Below the pieces are notes generated by a model that did no database searches, had not been told where the DNA came from, and was given only the letters and a program-made list of their open reading frames with translations. A program made the position numbers and the translations under genes. From assembly GCA_019057795.1 (NCBI GenBank), contig JAHLWS010000087.1:43176-107175 (forward strand): 64,000 nt of DNA, read 5' to 3'. This stretch comes from Promethearchaeota archaeon. Its GTDB lineage: Archaea; Asgardarchaeota; Lokiarchaeia; Sigyniarchaeales; SOKP01. Shown here one piece after another: positions 27,614 through 37,369 of the stretch (positions within the stretch are counted from its first letter, which is position 1; each line of letters begins with the position of its first letter).

Positions 27614-30600
27614 ATGAATTTAGCAACAAATAGAAAGAAGAGATTGTACGCGTTATTGACTCTTTTAAGTATTTTCGTAGTAAATGCAGCTATAATAAAT
27701 TTTACCTACATCCCAAATAATTTAAATGAAAAAATAATTAAAAAAGTTATAGATGTTCCTAAAAATAACGATCTTACTTCTGATAATAAGTATAATGGTA
27801 TAGGAGATGCATGGAATATTACTCATTGGGCAAATCGTACGGATTATGATCTCCCCGCAAGTTTTGAAGAGAATTCATATGATATGGTGGAAATGCCCTT
27901 AGGTACCGATTGGGTTGGTTATAAATTAAATGCCTCAATTAATAATCTATATGATTCAAGAAACTGGAATAATGGAACTTTTAATTTTGGTGATAATAAT
28001 ACATATGCTACCGGGGAAGACGATTCTTTATACATTACAAATAGTTATCAAAATTGGACTTTTCATGAAAATGTTGTTGGTTCTTCAAATGTTATGTCTG
28101 GAAATTATCTAGATAAAAATGCTGTAACACCAGTTAATACCCAAAACCATGATAGTTTAGAATTAAGAATGGCGGGAAATAGATACAATGATTCTGGGGA
28201 TCCATATTGGTATAGATATCGGTATGATACCGGAGATAAATGTTCATGGTCAAGTTCTTTTCATATTCCAAGAGGAAAGGTTATTGATAGTTGGTTAAAA
28301 TTTCAAGTAAATCCAATCCATATAATAAGTTTTAACTCTTGGGAGTTTAGAATATTTTTAAATGGTATTAAAGTTTATTCTGATGGCTTGTTTACATTAA
28401 AACAGCGAGGACAAAATACATGGCATAATTTCACAATTCCTCAGGGACTTTGGATAAACACATCAGATGTTTATTCAACAACCTTCTTAAATGATTCAAA
28501 TATTAGTATCGAAATTGCTTTAGAATATACAGCAACGAGTGCGGGTTATGGGTATGAAGATGGTGAAAATAGAGATTATCAACAAGTTCTTATTGATAAC
28601 GTAGAATTAGAAACTAAAGCTGAAGCTCAACCTTCAGACATACAATTAAAAAGTAATAATACAATTGTGGAAGATATTAGTTGGGGGAAAGGAAAAGTAG
28701 AAATTAATGGTAATTGGCAGAGTGTTGATGGGAAGGTATATACTAATTTTAGTTGCGATGATGTTGGCCAATTGGGAGCTTTTTCTATTGATATACTAAG
28801 TGATTTAAACCTTCATGCGATAAAACATACGCCTGAAAGTAATTATGAAACTAATGTAGGGTCTATTGGAACAAAATTTTCTGTAAATAATGAAAGTTCA
28901 GTTAATTGGTTATGTTATGGTCGAGTTAATGTACCTACGAGGTATGAGGAAACAGAATTGAAAATTAATTTTCCCACTGATGTTAATATTACCTCCGTTT
29001 TTGATCCTCAGAACCCTTCTTTAAATATTCTGAGCCAGTGTGATAATTCGACTCCAGGTGTTTTATCAATACCCGTAAATACTATTTCACTTACTCCAGA
29101 TGGATTTTGGAAATTTGAAGCAGTTTCACCTAACTATTGCAAAGATTTAATGATCTACAATAACGAAACTGGAGCCTGGATTCGAAATAATAACTTCCTA
29201 AGCGGTGATTTTATTAATATTACCGCAAAAATTACAAATTCTCCAGAAATATCTAGTTACATTCAAAATACAAAAGCATTTCTTCAAATTAGGTTTCCGA
29301 ATGGCACTTTATGGTCTGATCAAAGTCAATTTGCTTCAGTCGATATTAATGGTAATGTTATTTTTATGCTGTTTCAAATACCCACAGCTCCACCAAATTA
29401 CGAAGTTGGAGAATATGAGGCAATTATAACTTGGAATAATTCTTATTCTATTTATGGTTTAAATGAAACGGGTATTATTTATAAGAAATTTAATATAATC
29501 CATGAATCTAAGCTTGTTCCTGACGAATTTTATTATGAAGATATGAAAGAAAATTCTAGTTTTAATTTAAAAATATCTTTCTCCGACTCAGTAGATAATG
29601 AACCTATAACAAATGCTATAGTATATACATTTAATTTTACTCATCCTTCAGTAAAGCAATATTTTAGTGAAATAAGTCCCGGTTATTATTTTCTCGAATT
29701 CAACGTAGAGGATGGAATATTAGGTAATAATACTTTAAGTATTTATGCTAATTCGTCTAATTATGAGAATAAAGTAGTTAATATCAAAATTGAGGTGATT
29801 AGAGAAACAGAGCTTACTGTTGATAATGATTTTATAAATAATGTACTTTTTGAGCAGAATTTTACCATTCAATTCAATTATACTGAAAAACTTTCTAGTA
29901 CAGGAATTAATCCGGATTCTCTCTCAACCGATTGGTTAGGTAATTATTCTTTCATTGAAATAGCCACAGGGAGATATAATTTAACATGCAGTACCCTTGG
30001 TTATAATGCAGGTCAACTTTATACATTAAATCTTTATGTAGATGCCTATAAATATGAAGCTAAATCTATATCAATAAAAGTTTATATTACTGAACTTAAA
30101 TCATCTTTAGAATTGTTTGTTAATAGTAATGCACTACAACCTAATGATGTATTTACTGTTGATGTATGGGAAAAGATAAACATAACAGTTTTTTATAAGG
30201 ATATACACGGAAATCCCTTAACTGGGGCAATAATAAATGTAACAAGTGGGTCTTTTTCATATCAATTAAATGAAAATCTTTTATTTAATCACTACAGTTT
30301 AATTTTGGATGCTACTGAATTAGAACAAGGAATTGATAATCTTGTTGTTTTTGCTCAATTGGTTAATTATGAACCACAAACTATTCCATTTATAGCAGAA
30401 ATTATAGAAAGGTCAACAATCATCGAAATTTTATTTGATGGGGTAAATAAGACAGATGATCCTACAATAGATATTACTATTGGTCAAACATTAAATATTA
30501 CTGTAAATTATATGGATGATGAGTATCATCACATACAAGGGGCAATGGCACAGCTTTCTGGTGATTTAATTGGGAATTTGAGTGAAAACTTAATATTTGA

Positions 30601-31363
30601 GCAATATTCATATATTTTAGATACATCTCAGTTAGATATTGGAGTTAGAATTATCACTCTTTCTGCTTCAAAAACAAACTTTCAGCTTCAAACTGAGAAT
30701 CTTAGAGTAAATATTCAAAGAATAAGGACAAATATTACTACAATATCGGGCGAATCAATATTTACGATTCAATCGGGAAATAATATTCTCCTACAATTAA
30801 TTTTGAATAACGAGGATTTTGGGGGTACGATTAAAAATGCAAATCTAACATATAGATGGCAATTTGGAGAAGGAGAACTTATTGATCCTGATTCTGATGG
30901 AATATATGAAACGACATTAACCAATTTACCAGTTGGGTCATACACAATTACTATTACTGCTGATAAAGGCGATAATTATGATTTTGAAAGGTATCAAATA
31001 ACAATTACGGTAATTAACCCTCCAAATGAATTTTTAATTTTCTTGATTCTTTTAATTACAGCTTCTATAACAGCAGTGTCATTAGTTAGTTATCTAATAT
31101 TATACAAAAAAGTTTTGAGATATCCAAAACAAGTAAGAAAGGTTAGAAAATATCGAAGAACTTTAAAAAAAGCGAAGAATCCAAAGATAAATATAATACC
31201 ACGTAAAGAAGCGTTCAATAATCAATTTAAAGATGAAATAGGTAACACTTCTACATTATTAAAGGGAAAACCTTCAGAAAGTATAATTCAAGTAGATAAA
31301 TTAAAAGCAATAAAGTTAATGAATGAATCTGATAACCAAACAAATGATGGAGGGAATAAATAA
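27614..31363 (+). CDS. Giant single-pass surface protein with Ig-like repeats, tandem paralogue 1
   Basis: A 1249-residue protein with a signal/anchor at residues about 10-32. An N-terminal module begins G-I-G-D-A-W-N-I-T-H-W-A-N-R-T-D. A jelly-roll-like lectin-type region runs to about 340. After that come Ig-like beta repeats of about 100 residues (T-V-D-N-D-F; E-Q-N-F-T-I-Q-F-N-Y). The last contains a D-P-D-S-D-G-I-Y-E loop that may bind calcium. A membrane helix at about 1135-1165 is followed by the conserved tail (V-L-R-Y-P-K-Q-V-R-K-V-R-K-Y-R). Sequons are dense, so it is probably N-glycosylated. It ends 2 bp before the start of its paralogue; the two are co-transcribed, with a purine-rich ribosome site inside its last codons. 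Confidence 0.75.
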   Translation: MNLATNRKKRLYALLTLLSIFVVNAAIINFTYIPNNLNEKIIKKVIDVPKNNDLTSDNKYNGIGDAWNITHWANRTDYDLPASFEENSYDMVEMPLGTDWVGYKLNASINNLYDSRNWNNGTFNFGDNNTYATGEDDSLYITNSYQNWTFHENVVGSSNVMSGNYLDKNAVTPVNTQNHDSLELRMAGNRYNDSGDPYWYRYRYDTGDKCSWSSSFHIPRGKVIDSWLKFQVNPIHIISFNSWEFRIFLNGIKVYSDGLFTLKQRGQNTWHNFTIPQGLWINTSDVYSTTFLNDSNISIEIALEYTATSAGYGYEDGENRDYQQVLIDNVELETKAEAQPSDIQLKSNNTIVEDISWGKGKVEINGNWQSVDGKVYTNFSCDDVGQLGAFSIDILSDLNLHAIKHTPESNYETNVGSIGTKFSVNNESSVNWLCYGRVNVPTRYEETELKINFPTDVNITSVFDPQNPSLNILSQCDNSTPGVLSIPVNTISLTPDGFWKFEAVSPNYCKDLMIYNNETGAWIRNNNFLSGDFINITAKITNSPEISSYIQNTKAFLQIRFPNGTLWSDQSQFASVDINGNVIFMLFQIPTAPPNYEVGEYEAIITWNNSYSIYGLNETGIIYKKFNIIHESKLVPDEFYYEDMKENSSFNLKISFSDSVDNEPITNAIVYTFNFTHPSVKQYFSEISPGYYFLEFNVEDGILGNNTLSIYANSSNYENKVVNIKIEVIRETELTVDNDFINNVLFEQNFTIQFNYTEKLSSTGINPDSLSTDWLGNYSFIEIATGRYNLTCSTLGYNAGQLYTLNLYVDAYKYEAKSISIKVYITELKSSLELFVNSNALQPNDVFTVDVWEKINITVFYKDIHGNPLTGAIINVTSGSFSYQLNENLLFNHYSLILDATELEQGIDNLVVFAQLVNYEPQTIPFIAEIIERSTIIEILFDGVNKTDDPTIDITIGQTLNITVNYMDDEYHHIQGAMAQLSGDLIGNLSENLIFEQYSYILDTSQLDIGVRIITLSASKTNFQLQTENLRVNIQRIRTNITTISGESIFTIQSGNNILLQLILNNEDFGGTIKNANLTYRWQFGEGELIDPDSDGIYETTLTNLPVGSYTITITADKGDNYDFERYQITITVINPPNEFLIFLILLITASITAVSLVSYLILYKKVLRYPKQVRKVRKYRRTLKKAKNPKINIIPRKEAFNNQFKDEIGNTSTLLKGKPSESIIQVDKLKAIKLMNESDNQTNDGGNK
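29098..29510 (+). repeat. Paralogous tract of near-identical DNA, copy 1
   Basis: This 413-bp tract inside the first giant surface gene matches 32829-33241 at a constant offset of 3731 bp without gaps, at roughly 85-90% by eye. The flanking parts of the two genes are clearly less alike. It encodes a domain around K-F-E-A-V-S-P-N-Y-C and A-W-I-R-N-N-N-F-L-S-G-D. Confidence 0.75.
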
Positions 31364-31365
31364 TA

Positions 31366-34300
31366 ATGAGGATAAAAAACAAAAGAAAAATTAACCGTTC
31401 GGCGATTATTAGGGTCTTTTTAATTATTCTTTTAACTCTTGATTTATCTAGTCTTAACTTGAATCAGCTAATTCCCACTGATAATAAGGAGATTCAAAGA
31501 AACATTTTTGATCTTGAAAATACACTTAATAGCCAAGATGTATCTTTTGATAATATACATAGCGGTATTGGTGCACCTTGGAATTTAACTCACTGGGCAA
31601 ACAGAACAGATTACGATTTATCAGTAAGCTTTCCTGAAGGGGCCAACGATATGGTTGATATTCCTTTAGGTAGTAGTTGGAAAGGGTACAAATTAAGCGC
31701 AAATATTAATGATTTGGTTGATAAGCGGAATTGGAATAATGGTACTTTCAATTTTGGTGATGATGATGGAACTGATGCTGCTGGAGAAAATGATACTAAT
31801 GATATAACAAATATTTATCAAAATTGGACATTTGTGAAAAATGATACAGGTCTCGGTAATAATTATATGAGCGGTAATTATAATTCGAGTGTGGGAGGAA
31901 ATAATTGTTTAGAATTAAGAATGGATGGTAATAACACTGTTGTATCTGGTCCACTTGAATGGTGGACATATGACCCTGATGATAAATGTTGGTGGAGCAG
32001 CTCCATACAAATACCACGTGGAAAAATAATTGATAGTAGTTTGAAATTTGATCTATATCCAAATCATTTAGCACATTTTAATTCATGGGCATTTGCTATA
32101 TATTTAAATGCTAAAAGAGTTTATTCTATAGGTACTTTTACATTATCACAGTATGGACAAGATGCGTGGCACAGTTTTACTATTCCTCAAAATATCTGGA
32201 CGAATACATCTAATGTTTTTTCGAATAATCCTATAAATAATTCATTAATTGATATTAAACTTGCTCTAGAATGTGTAGGTGGTGGAAATTTTTCTGGTTT
32301 TGCAAATAGGACTTTCCAAAGGGTATATGTTGATAATGTTGAATTAATTACCAAGGCAGAAGTTCTTCCATCTTATATTGAATTAAACATGAACCAAACA
32401 ATTGTACAAGATATTGACTGGGGTCGAGGGACTGTTGAAATTGAAGGGGAATGGGAATCTACTACAGTCTTTGCAAATTTCAGTAGTACTGATGTAGGAG
32501 AATTGGGAAATTATGACATTAATTTAAAGACTAACTTGAATTTATATGGGATCAAGCATACTCCAGAAACAAATTATGAAACTGATGTTGGCTCATTAGG
32601 GACTGTTTTTTCTGTAAGTAATGCAAGTACTGTGAATTGGGAGAGTTATGGTTTTATTGCTATTCCAACGGGATATTCTGAGTCAGAGATGAGACTTGAA
32701 TTTCCGATTGATGTCATTATTACTTCCGTTTTTGAACCTGAAAATCCTTCTACCAATATTTTAATCTTATGTGACAATTCTATACCTGGAAGATTAATAA
32801 TACCAGTAGATGCTATTTCCACTACTCCTGACGGATTTTGGAAATTTGAAGCTGTTTCACCTAATTATTGCGAAGATTTAATGATCTATAATAATGCAAC
32901 AGGAGCCTGGATTCGAAATAATAACTTCTTAAGCGGTGATTATATTAATATTACTGCAAAAATTACCAATTCTCCGGTAATATCTAGTTACATTCAAAGC
33001 ACAAAAGCGTTTCTTCAAATTCGGTTTCCAAATGGTACTTTATGGTCTGATCAAAGTCAATTTGCTTCAGTTGATTCAAATGGTAATGTAAATTTTATGC
33101 CGTTTCAAATACCTTCAGTACTACCGAATTACGAAGTTGGAGAATATGAGGCAATAGTTACCTGGAATAATTCCTACTCTATTTACGATTTGAATGAAAC
33201 AGGTATTCTTTATAAAAAATTCAATATAATCCACGATTCTATTTTAATCCCAGATATTAATTATTTTGAAGATGTAATTGATGGTTCTGTATTAAATTTA
33301 AGAGTATCATTTAATGATTTACAGAATTTTGATGCTATTGAAAATGCGATTGTATACACTTATAATTTCACTCATCCTTCAATAATTCAATATTTCAGCG
33401 AAATAAGCCCAGGTTATTACTTTCTTGAATTTAATGTTACTGGGGCTCCGAATGCTGGTAATAATACCTTAACCATCTATGCTAGTTCGCCTAATTTTAT
33501 AAATAATGAAGTAAATATAACAATCGATATCATTAAAAATACAGTTCTTACAGTTGATAATGATTATTTAACAGGAGTTCCAATCGAGCAGAACTTTACA
33601 ATTCAATTATCTTATACTGAAAGCTATAGTGGTATGGGAATTGACACAAATAATCTTTCGACAAATTGGGCAGGTGAATATCACTTTGCTACGATTACTC
33701 AAGGATTATATACTCTTACTTGTAATGCTTCTGGTCCGGGATACCAACCAGACAAGCTTTATTCAATGATAATTACAGTTAAAGCTAATAGATATCAACC
33801 TCAATCAATTCCAATTAGAATTTTTATAACTAAAAAAGCATCATTTTTGGAATTATATGTAAATGGCACTCAAAAGTTTGAAGACGATTTAGTTTCAATT
33901 GAATTTTGGCAACAATTAAATATTACAATAACTTATAAAGATGTCTCCTCTAGACATTTAGGCGGTGCGTCAATAAAATTAACCGGAGGAGGAATTTCCA
34001 AACCATTAATAGAAAAGCCAATTCTAGGTCAATATAGTCGTTTATTAAATGTCTCTGAATTAGGTTTAGGGCTTGATTATTTATCAATATTTGCTAATGT
34101 ATCTAATTATCTCCCTCAATCTATTCGCTTTATTACTGAAGTAACTAAAAGAAAAACCCTATTGGAAATCTACTTAAATGGAGTTGATAGAACTACTGAT
34201 CCATCTATTGATATTGCTATCGGTGACTTTTTAAATATTACTATAAGATATACTGATACGAATGGTAATCACATTGAAAATGCTGCAGTTAATTTGTTTG

Positions 34301-35076
34301 GAGCCATCTCAAATAGCTTAATTGAAGATAAAACATTAAAACAATATTCATACATTTTGAATACAAGCATTTTAGATATTGGAATCAGAATGATTGCTAT
34401 TTCGGCAGAGAAAGAAAATTACGAACTTCAGACTGATGATCTCAGAATCGAAATCAGACGGATTTTTACGAATATTACCACTGAGGATGGAATTTCTAGA
34501 ATTTCTGCCCATCCAGGAGATAATGTGGTAATTAAAATTATTTTGTATGATTTAGATTCTGGAGAAACCATAAAAGGCGCGATTGTGTCATACAGTAGTC
34601 CTTATGGACAAGGATATTTAACAGATCCAGATAATGATGGGATATATGAGGTAGTATTTGAAAATATACCTGAAAGTACTTTTAAAATTACCATTTCAGC
34701 TTTTTATGGGGATAATTATGATTTTGAAAATTATGAAATAACGATTAGTGCTATAAGACCAGCAGCAGAAGCATTATTGCTTCTAATTTTAATAATTGCT
34801 ATAACTTCAGCGGCTATAATAATAGGGGGGTATATATATGCTTACCAAAAATATTTAAAATATCCCAAACCCGTCAGAAAAGTTCGAAAATACCGAAAAA
34901 CACTGAGAAAAACAAGCGATCCAAGAACGGATATAAAGGAGAGAGAGAAGGCATTCAAAGTTGAATATAAAACTGAATTAGATAAAACATCTAAATTATT
35001 AAAAGGAAAACCCGTAGAACCAATTATTAAACTAGAAAAGATTCTAAAGAAACCAGTTGAAGGTTCTAATAATTAA
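31366..35076 (+). CDS. Giant single-pass surface protein with Ig-like repeats, tandem paralogue 2
   Basis: A 1236-residue paralogue of the previous gene with the same domain order. It has a signal/anchor (about 10-32), G-I-G-A-P-W-N-L-T-H-W-A-N-R-T-D module, jelly-roll-like region and Ig-like repeats. A D-P-D-N-D-G-I-Y-E-V loop sits in the last repeat. A membrane helix follows at about 1125-1150, then the tail Y-L-K-Y-P-K-P-V-R-K-V-R-K-Y-R-K-T-L. Overall similarity to copy 1 is moderate, but a 413-bp inner tract is almost unchanged. The next gene, 155 bp on, encodes a gelsolin-like protein. Adhesion, S-layer or protrusion-surface roles are all possible; none is proven. Confidence 0.75.
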   Translation: MRIKNKRKINRSAIIRVFLIILLTLDLSSLNLNQLIPTDNKEIQRNIFDLENTLNSQDVSFDNIHSGIGAPWNLTHWANRTDYDLSVSFPEGANDMVDIPLGSSWKGYKLSANINDLVDKRNWNNGTFNFGDDDGTDAAGENDTNDITNIYQNWTFVKNDTGLGNNYMSGNYNSSVGGNNCLELRMDGNNTVVSGPLEWWTYDPDDKCWWSSSIQIPRGKIIDSSLKFDLYPNHLAHFNSWAFAIYLNAKRVYSIGTFTLSQYGQDAWHSFTIPQNIWTNTSNVFSNNPINNSLIDIKLALECVGGGNFSGFANRTFQRVYVDNVELITKAEVLPSYIELNMNQTIVQDIDWGRGTVEIEGEWESTTVFANFSSTDVGELGNYDINLKTNLNLYGIKHTPETNYETDVGSLGTVFSVSNASTVNWESYGFIAIPTGYSESEMRLEFPIDVIITSVFEPENPSTNILILCDNSIPGRLIIPVDAISTTPDGFWKFEAVSPNYCEDLMIYNNATGAWIRNNNFLSGDYINITAKITNSPVISSYIQSTKAFLQIRFPNGTLWSDQSQFASVDSNGNVNFMPFQIPSVLPNYEVGEYEAIVTWNNSYSIYDLNETGILYKKFNIIHDSILIPDINYFEDVIDGSVLNLRVSFNDLQNFDAIENAIVYTYNFTHPSIIQYFSEISPGYYFLEFNVTGAPNAGNNTLTIYASSPNFINNEVNITIDIIKNTVLTVDNDYLTGVPIEQNFTIQLSYTESYSGMGIDTNNLSTNWAGEYHFATITQGLYTLTCNASGPGYQPDKLYSMIITVKANRYQPQSIPIRIFITKKASFLELYVNGTQKFEDDLVSIEFWQQLNITITYKDVSSRHLGGASIKLTGGGISKPLIEKPILGQYSRLLNVSELGLGLDYLSIFANVSNYLPQSIRFITEVTKRKTLLEIYLNGVDRTTDPSIDIAIGDFLNITIRYTDTNGNHIENAAVNLFGAISNSLIEDKTLKQYSYILNTSILDIGIRMIAISAEKENYELQTDDLRIEIRRIFTNITTEDGISRISAHPGDNVVIKIILYDLDSGETIKGAIVSYSSPYGQGYLTDPDNDGIYEVVFENIPESTFKITISAFYGDNYDFENYEITISAIRPAAEALLLLILIIAITSAAIIIGGYIYAYQKYLKYPKPVRKVRKYRKTLRKTSDPRTDIKEREKAFKVEYKTELDKTSKLLKGKPVEPIIKLEKILKKPVEGSNN
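32829..33241 (+). repeat. Paralogous tract of near-identical DNA, copy 2
   Basis: Partner of 29098-29510. The high identity stops on both sides while the reading frames stay aligned, as expected if one gene overwrote part of the other. Confidence 0.75.
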
Positions 35077-35175
35077 AGAGTCAAATTAATATAAAATCTA
35101 GTTAATTTTTCATTTTTCAATTTTTTATTTTCACATAATATATAATATTTCTCAAAATAATTACTAAGCAATATA

Positions 35176-35186
35176 ATTTAAATAAA
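35176..35186 (+). promoter_or_regulatory. Candidate TATA box before the gelsolin-like gene
   Basis: ATTTAAATAAA-type element about 46 bp upstream of the ATG, consistent with an archaeal promoter and a short leader. It suggests that the gelsolin-like gene can be transcribed separately from the surface proteins. Confidence 0.35.
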
Positions 35187-35231
35187 TAGTAAAGAAAATT
35201 GAAATATTATCATAATTTAATGATTGTATAG

Positions 35232-36293
35232 ATGAGTTCTAATATTAAAATTTTTAAGTTAAATTATTCTGGAACCTTTAAGGAAATTTCAGAAGAGAAG
35301 ATACTCCTTAACTTTACTCTATTCGATATTTTAACATTTTACGTGCCAAATCAAAGATTAATGTATATTTGGATTGGGAAAAAAGTCTCGCAAAGTTTGA
35401 AAAAACTTATCCCACAAATACGAGGAGCTATTTCAAGTGAGTATCCCGAATTAAAGATTTTAAGAAACATTACAATCGAATCGGGATTAGAACCTGCCGA
35501 ATTTTTAAGTATTATTGGGGTTACAGAAGAGGTCCTGAAAGCTAGAATTAAAAAGCTAGAGATTAATTTGTTACCAATTCTCTCTGAAATAAACAGGTTA
35601 AAAGAAAAGGTAGATAAGTATTTCATTTCAGAAAATTACAATATGGCAATTAATGCTGCTCAGAAAATTGTTAACCTTGCCAAGGATATAGACGATGATT
35701 CTCTTGAGCAAGATCAAATCAACTTTATCAACGAAGCTCAATCGAAAGCGCACGCTAGCGAAGCTCTCTACCAAATAGAGCATCAAAGTAAGGAAGTTAT
35801 TAAACAATTTAACCAGTTAGTGGAGGTAGAGGATTATCGAGAGGCACATAGCCTAGCAGAAGATTTTAAAAGAAAATACGAAAATGAATACGACATTTCT
35901 TCAATTCCCTTAGCCCAGCAATTAATATTAAAAGATGAAAACATGATATATAGTTTGAAAATCGAACAAGAAAAGATAAAAAAGGAAATTGATGAATTCT
36001 ATAATTCTTTTAAGACAGGTCCCAATAAAGGTAATTTAAAGCAAGCAAAAGAATTTTTTGGAAAAATTAAAGCTGAGATTAAGAATTTATTTGATGATGA
36101 TGTTTTAAATAGTTTGAAACAATTTGAAGCCCGATATAATGAAGCAAAAAAAGAAACAGTTAGTGAAATAGCTCAAGTAAGTATGGAAGCCCTTAATAAT
36201 TTGGAAAAAGGTGAAATATCTAAAGCTATAGAAATCTTTGAAAAAATTATCAAAAAATTAGAATTTAACAATAAAACATTGACGGGTGCATAG
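35232..36293 (+). CDS. Gelsolin-like domain protein with coiled-coil / helical repeats
   Basis: A 353-residue protein. Residues 1-97 match a single gelsolin/ADF-H-type domain: I-F-K-L with S-G-T-F-K-E-I, D-I-L-T-F-Y-V-P, the signature M-Y-I-W47-I-G-K50, S-Q-S-L-K-K-L, and the closing I-T-I-E-S-G-L-E-P-A-E-F. Residues about 105-353 are charged helices with TPR-like units (F-I-S-E-N-Y-N-M-A-I-N-A-A). In eukaryotes such domains bind actin and phosphoinositides; Asgard archaea have actin and are known to carry gelsolin-domain proteins. No actin gene is in this window, so actin binding is inference. The next gene starts 2 bp later and has the same helical-repeat composition. Confidence 0.78.
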   Translation: MSSNIKIFKLNYSGTFKEISEEKILLNFTLFDILTFYVPNQRLMYIWIGKKVSQSLKKLIPQIRGAISSEYPELKILRNITIESGLEPAEFLSIIGVTEEVLKARIKKLEINLLPILSEINRLKEKVDKYFISENYNMAINAAQKIVNLAKDIDDDSLEQDQINFINEAQSKAHASEALYQIEHQSKEVIKQFNQLVEVEDYREAHSLAEDFKRKYENEYDISSIPLAQQLILKDENMIYSLKIEQEKIKKEIDEFYNSFKTGPNKGNLKQAKEFFGKIKAEIKNLFDDDVLNSLKQFEARYNEAKKETVSEIAQVSMEALNNLEKGEISKAIEIFEKIIKKLEFNNKTLTGA

Positions 36294-36295
36294 TA

Positions 36296-37264
36296 TTGGA
36301 TTTAAACTCAGACAAAGAGACTAATAATAAGAAAAAAATAGTAGTTTTATCTAAAATTGATGAGTTGAAAGTAATAGCGAATAACCACTATCTAATGGGC
36401 AAATTTGATGAAGCAATAAAAATAGCAGAAGAAATAATGGATATAGCTGAAGGAGCTAAATTATATTCTATTGTAAGGGAGGAAGGAGAGTTCATTGCAG
36501 AGCTTTATAAAAAAGTTAAAGATAATAATAAATTTATTGAAATTGAAAAACAACAAAATATTCTAAAAAAACAACTTGAACCATTAGAAATCCAGTTTAA
36601 TAGCTACATAAGTACTAATAATATCACATTAGCAGAAGAAACATTAGAACAAGCAAAAACTCTCCTAAAAAAGCTTAAAGATACCGAAACGCTGAAAATG
36701 TGGGAAACATCTGAAGCAATGTTTTTAGAATTAAGAAAAAAGATTGATATCAATGAAGACATTGAACATTCATTGGCAGAAGTTTCAAGATTAATAGATA
36801 ATTACGAATTTGATAAGGCAAAACAAATACTTAACTCTAAGATAGAATTTTTGCAAAAAGAAGATTTCTTAGATCATCAACAGAAATTAAAAATAAAAAT
36901 GAAAAGTTTAATTGATGCTGAGGATAAATATTTTAAATTAGAAGAAGATTTAAAAGATTTAGAAAGCGAAATTAAACAAAATGTTTCTCAAAATCAATTT
37001 GAGCAAGCAATAAACAATATTAAGAAAATCGTTAAAATTTCAAGGTTTATTGGTAAAAGTAATTACTTAAAGAAATACACTGAATATATCGATATTATTG
37101 AAAATAAGATAAGGGAAGTTTCCAAAATCGAAGATTTAAAAACTAAGGTTAACAATATAAACGTCCAAGGCATCGAAGCCTTGAAATATGACGATTATTC
37201 TGGAGCTCTTGAAATATTTAAAGAAATATTGAACCAATTAAAAGCTGTTTTTAATAAAAAATAG
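36296..37264 (+). CDS. TPR-like helical-repeat protein, partner of the gelsolin-like protein
   Basis: A 322-residue, Lys/Glu-rich protein with no domain other than helices. TPR-like units are visible (A-N-N-H-Y-L-M-G-K-F-D-E-A-I-K-I-A; Y-E-F-D-K-A-K-Q-I-L; K-Y-D-D-Y-S-G-A-L-E-I-F). The start is TTG two bases after the previous stop, so translation is coupled. Its helical part resembles the C-terminal part of the gelsolin-like protein and could pair with it. It has no gelsolin, membrane or signal segment. A scaffold role is the simplest reading. Confidence 0.65.
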   Translation: MDLNSDKETNNKKKIVVLSKIDELKVIANNHYLMGKFDEAIKIAEEIMDIAEGAKLYSIVREEGEFIAELYKKVKDNNKFIEIEKQQNILKKQLEPLEIQFNSYISTNNITLAEETLEQAKTLLKKLKDTETLKMWETSEAMFLELRKKIDINEDIEHSLAEVSRLIDNYEFDKAKQILNSKIEFLQKEDFLDHQQKLKIKMKSLIDAEDKYFKLEEDLKDLESEIKQNVSQNQFEQAINNIKKIVKISRFIGKSNYLKKYTEYIDIIENKIREVSKIEDLKTKVNNINVQGIEALKYDDYSGALEIFKEILNQLKAVFNKK

Positions 37265-37330
37265 TTTTTATTTTCTTCTTAATAACCAGTTTAATTAATA
37301 TCAAACGGTTTATAATTTTTTAACGAAGGT

Positions 37331-37338
37331 ATTAAATA
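37331..37338 (+). promoter_or_regulatory. Candidate TATA box for a nearly leaderless longin-like gene
   Basis: ATTAAATA lies about 32 bp before the TTG start, so transcription would begin within a few bases of the start codon. Confidence 0.35.
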
Positions 37339-37369
37339 GTAAAAATTCTATATAATTTTTGGATTAAAA

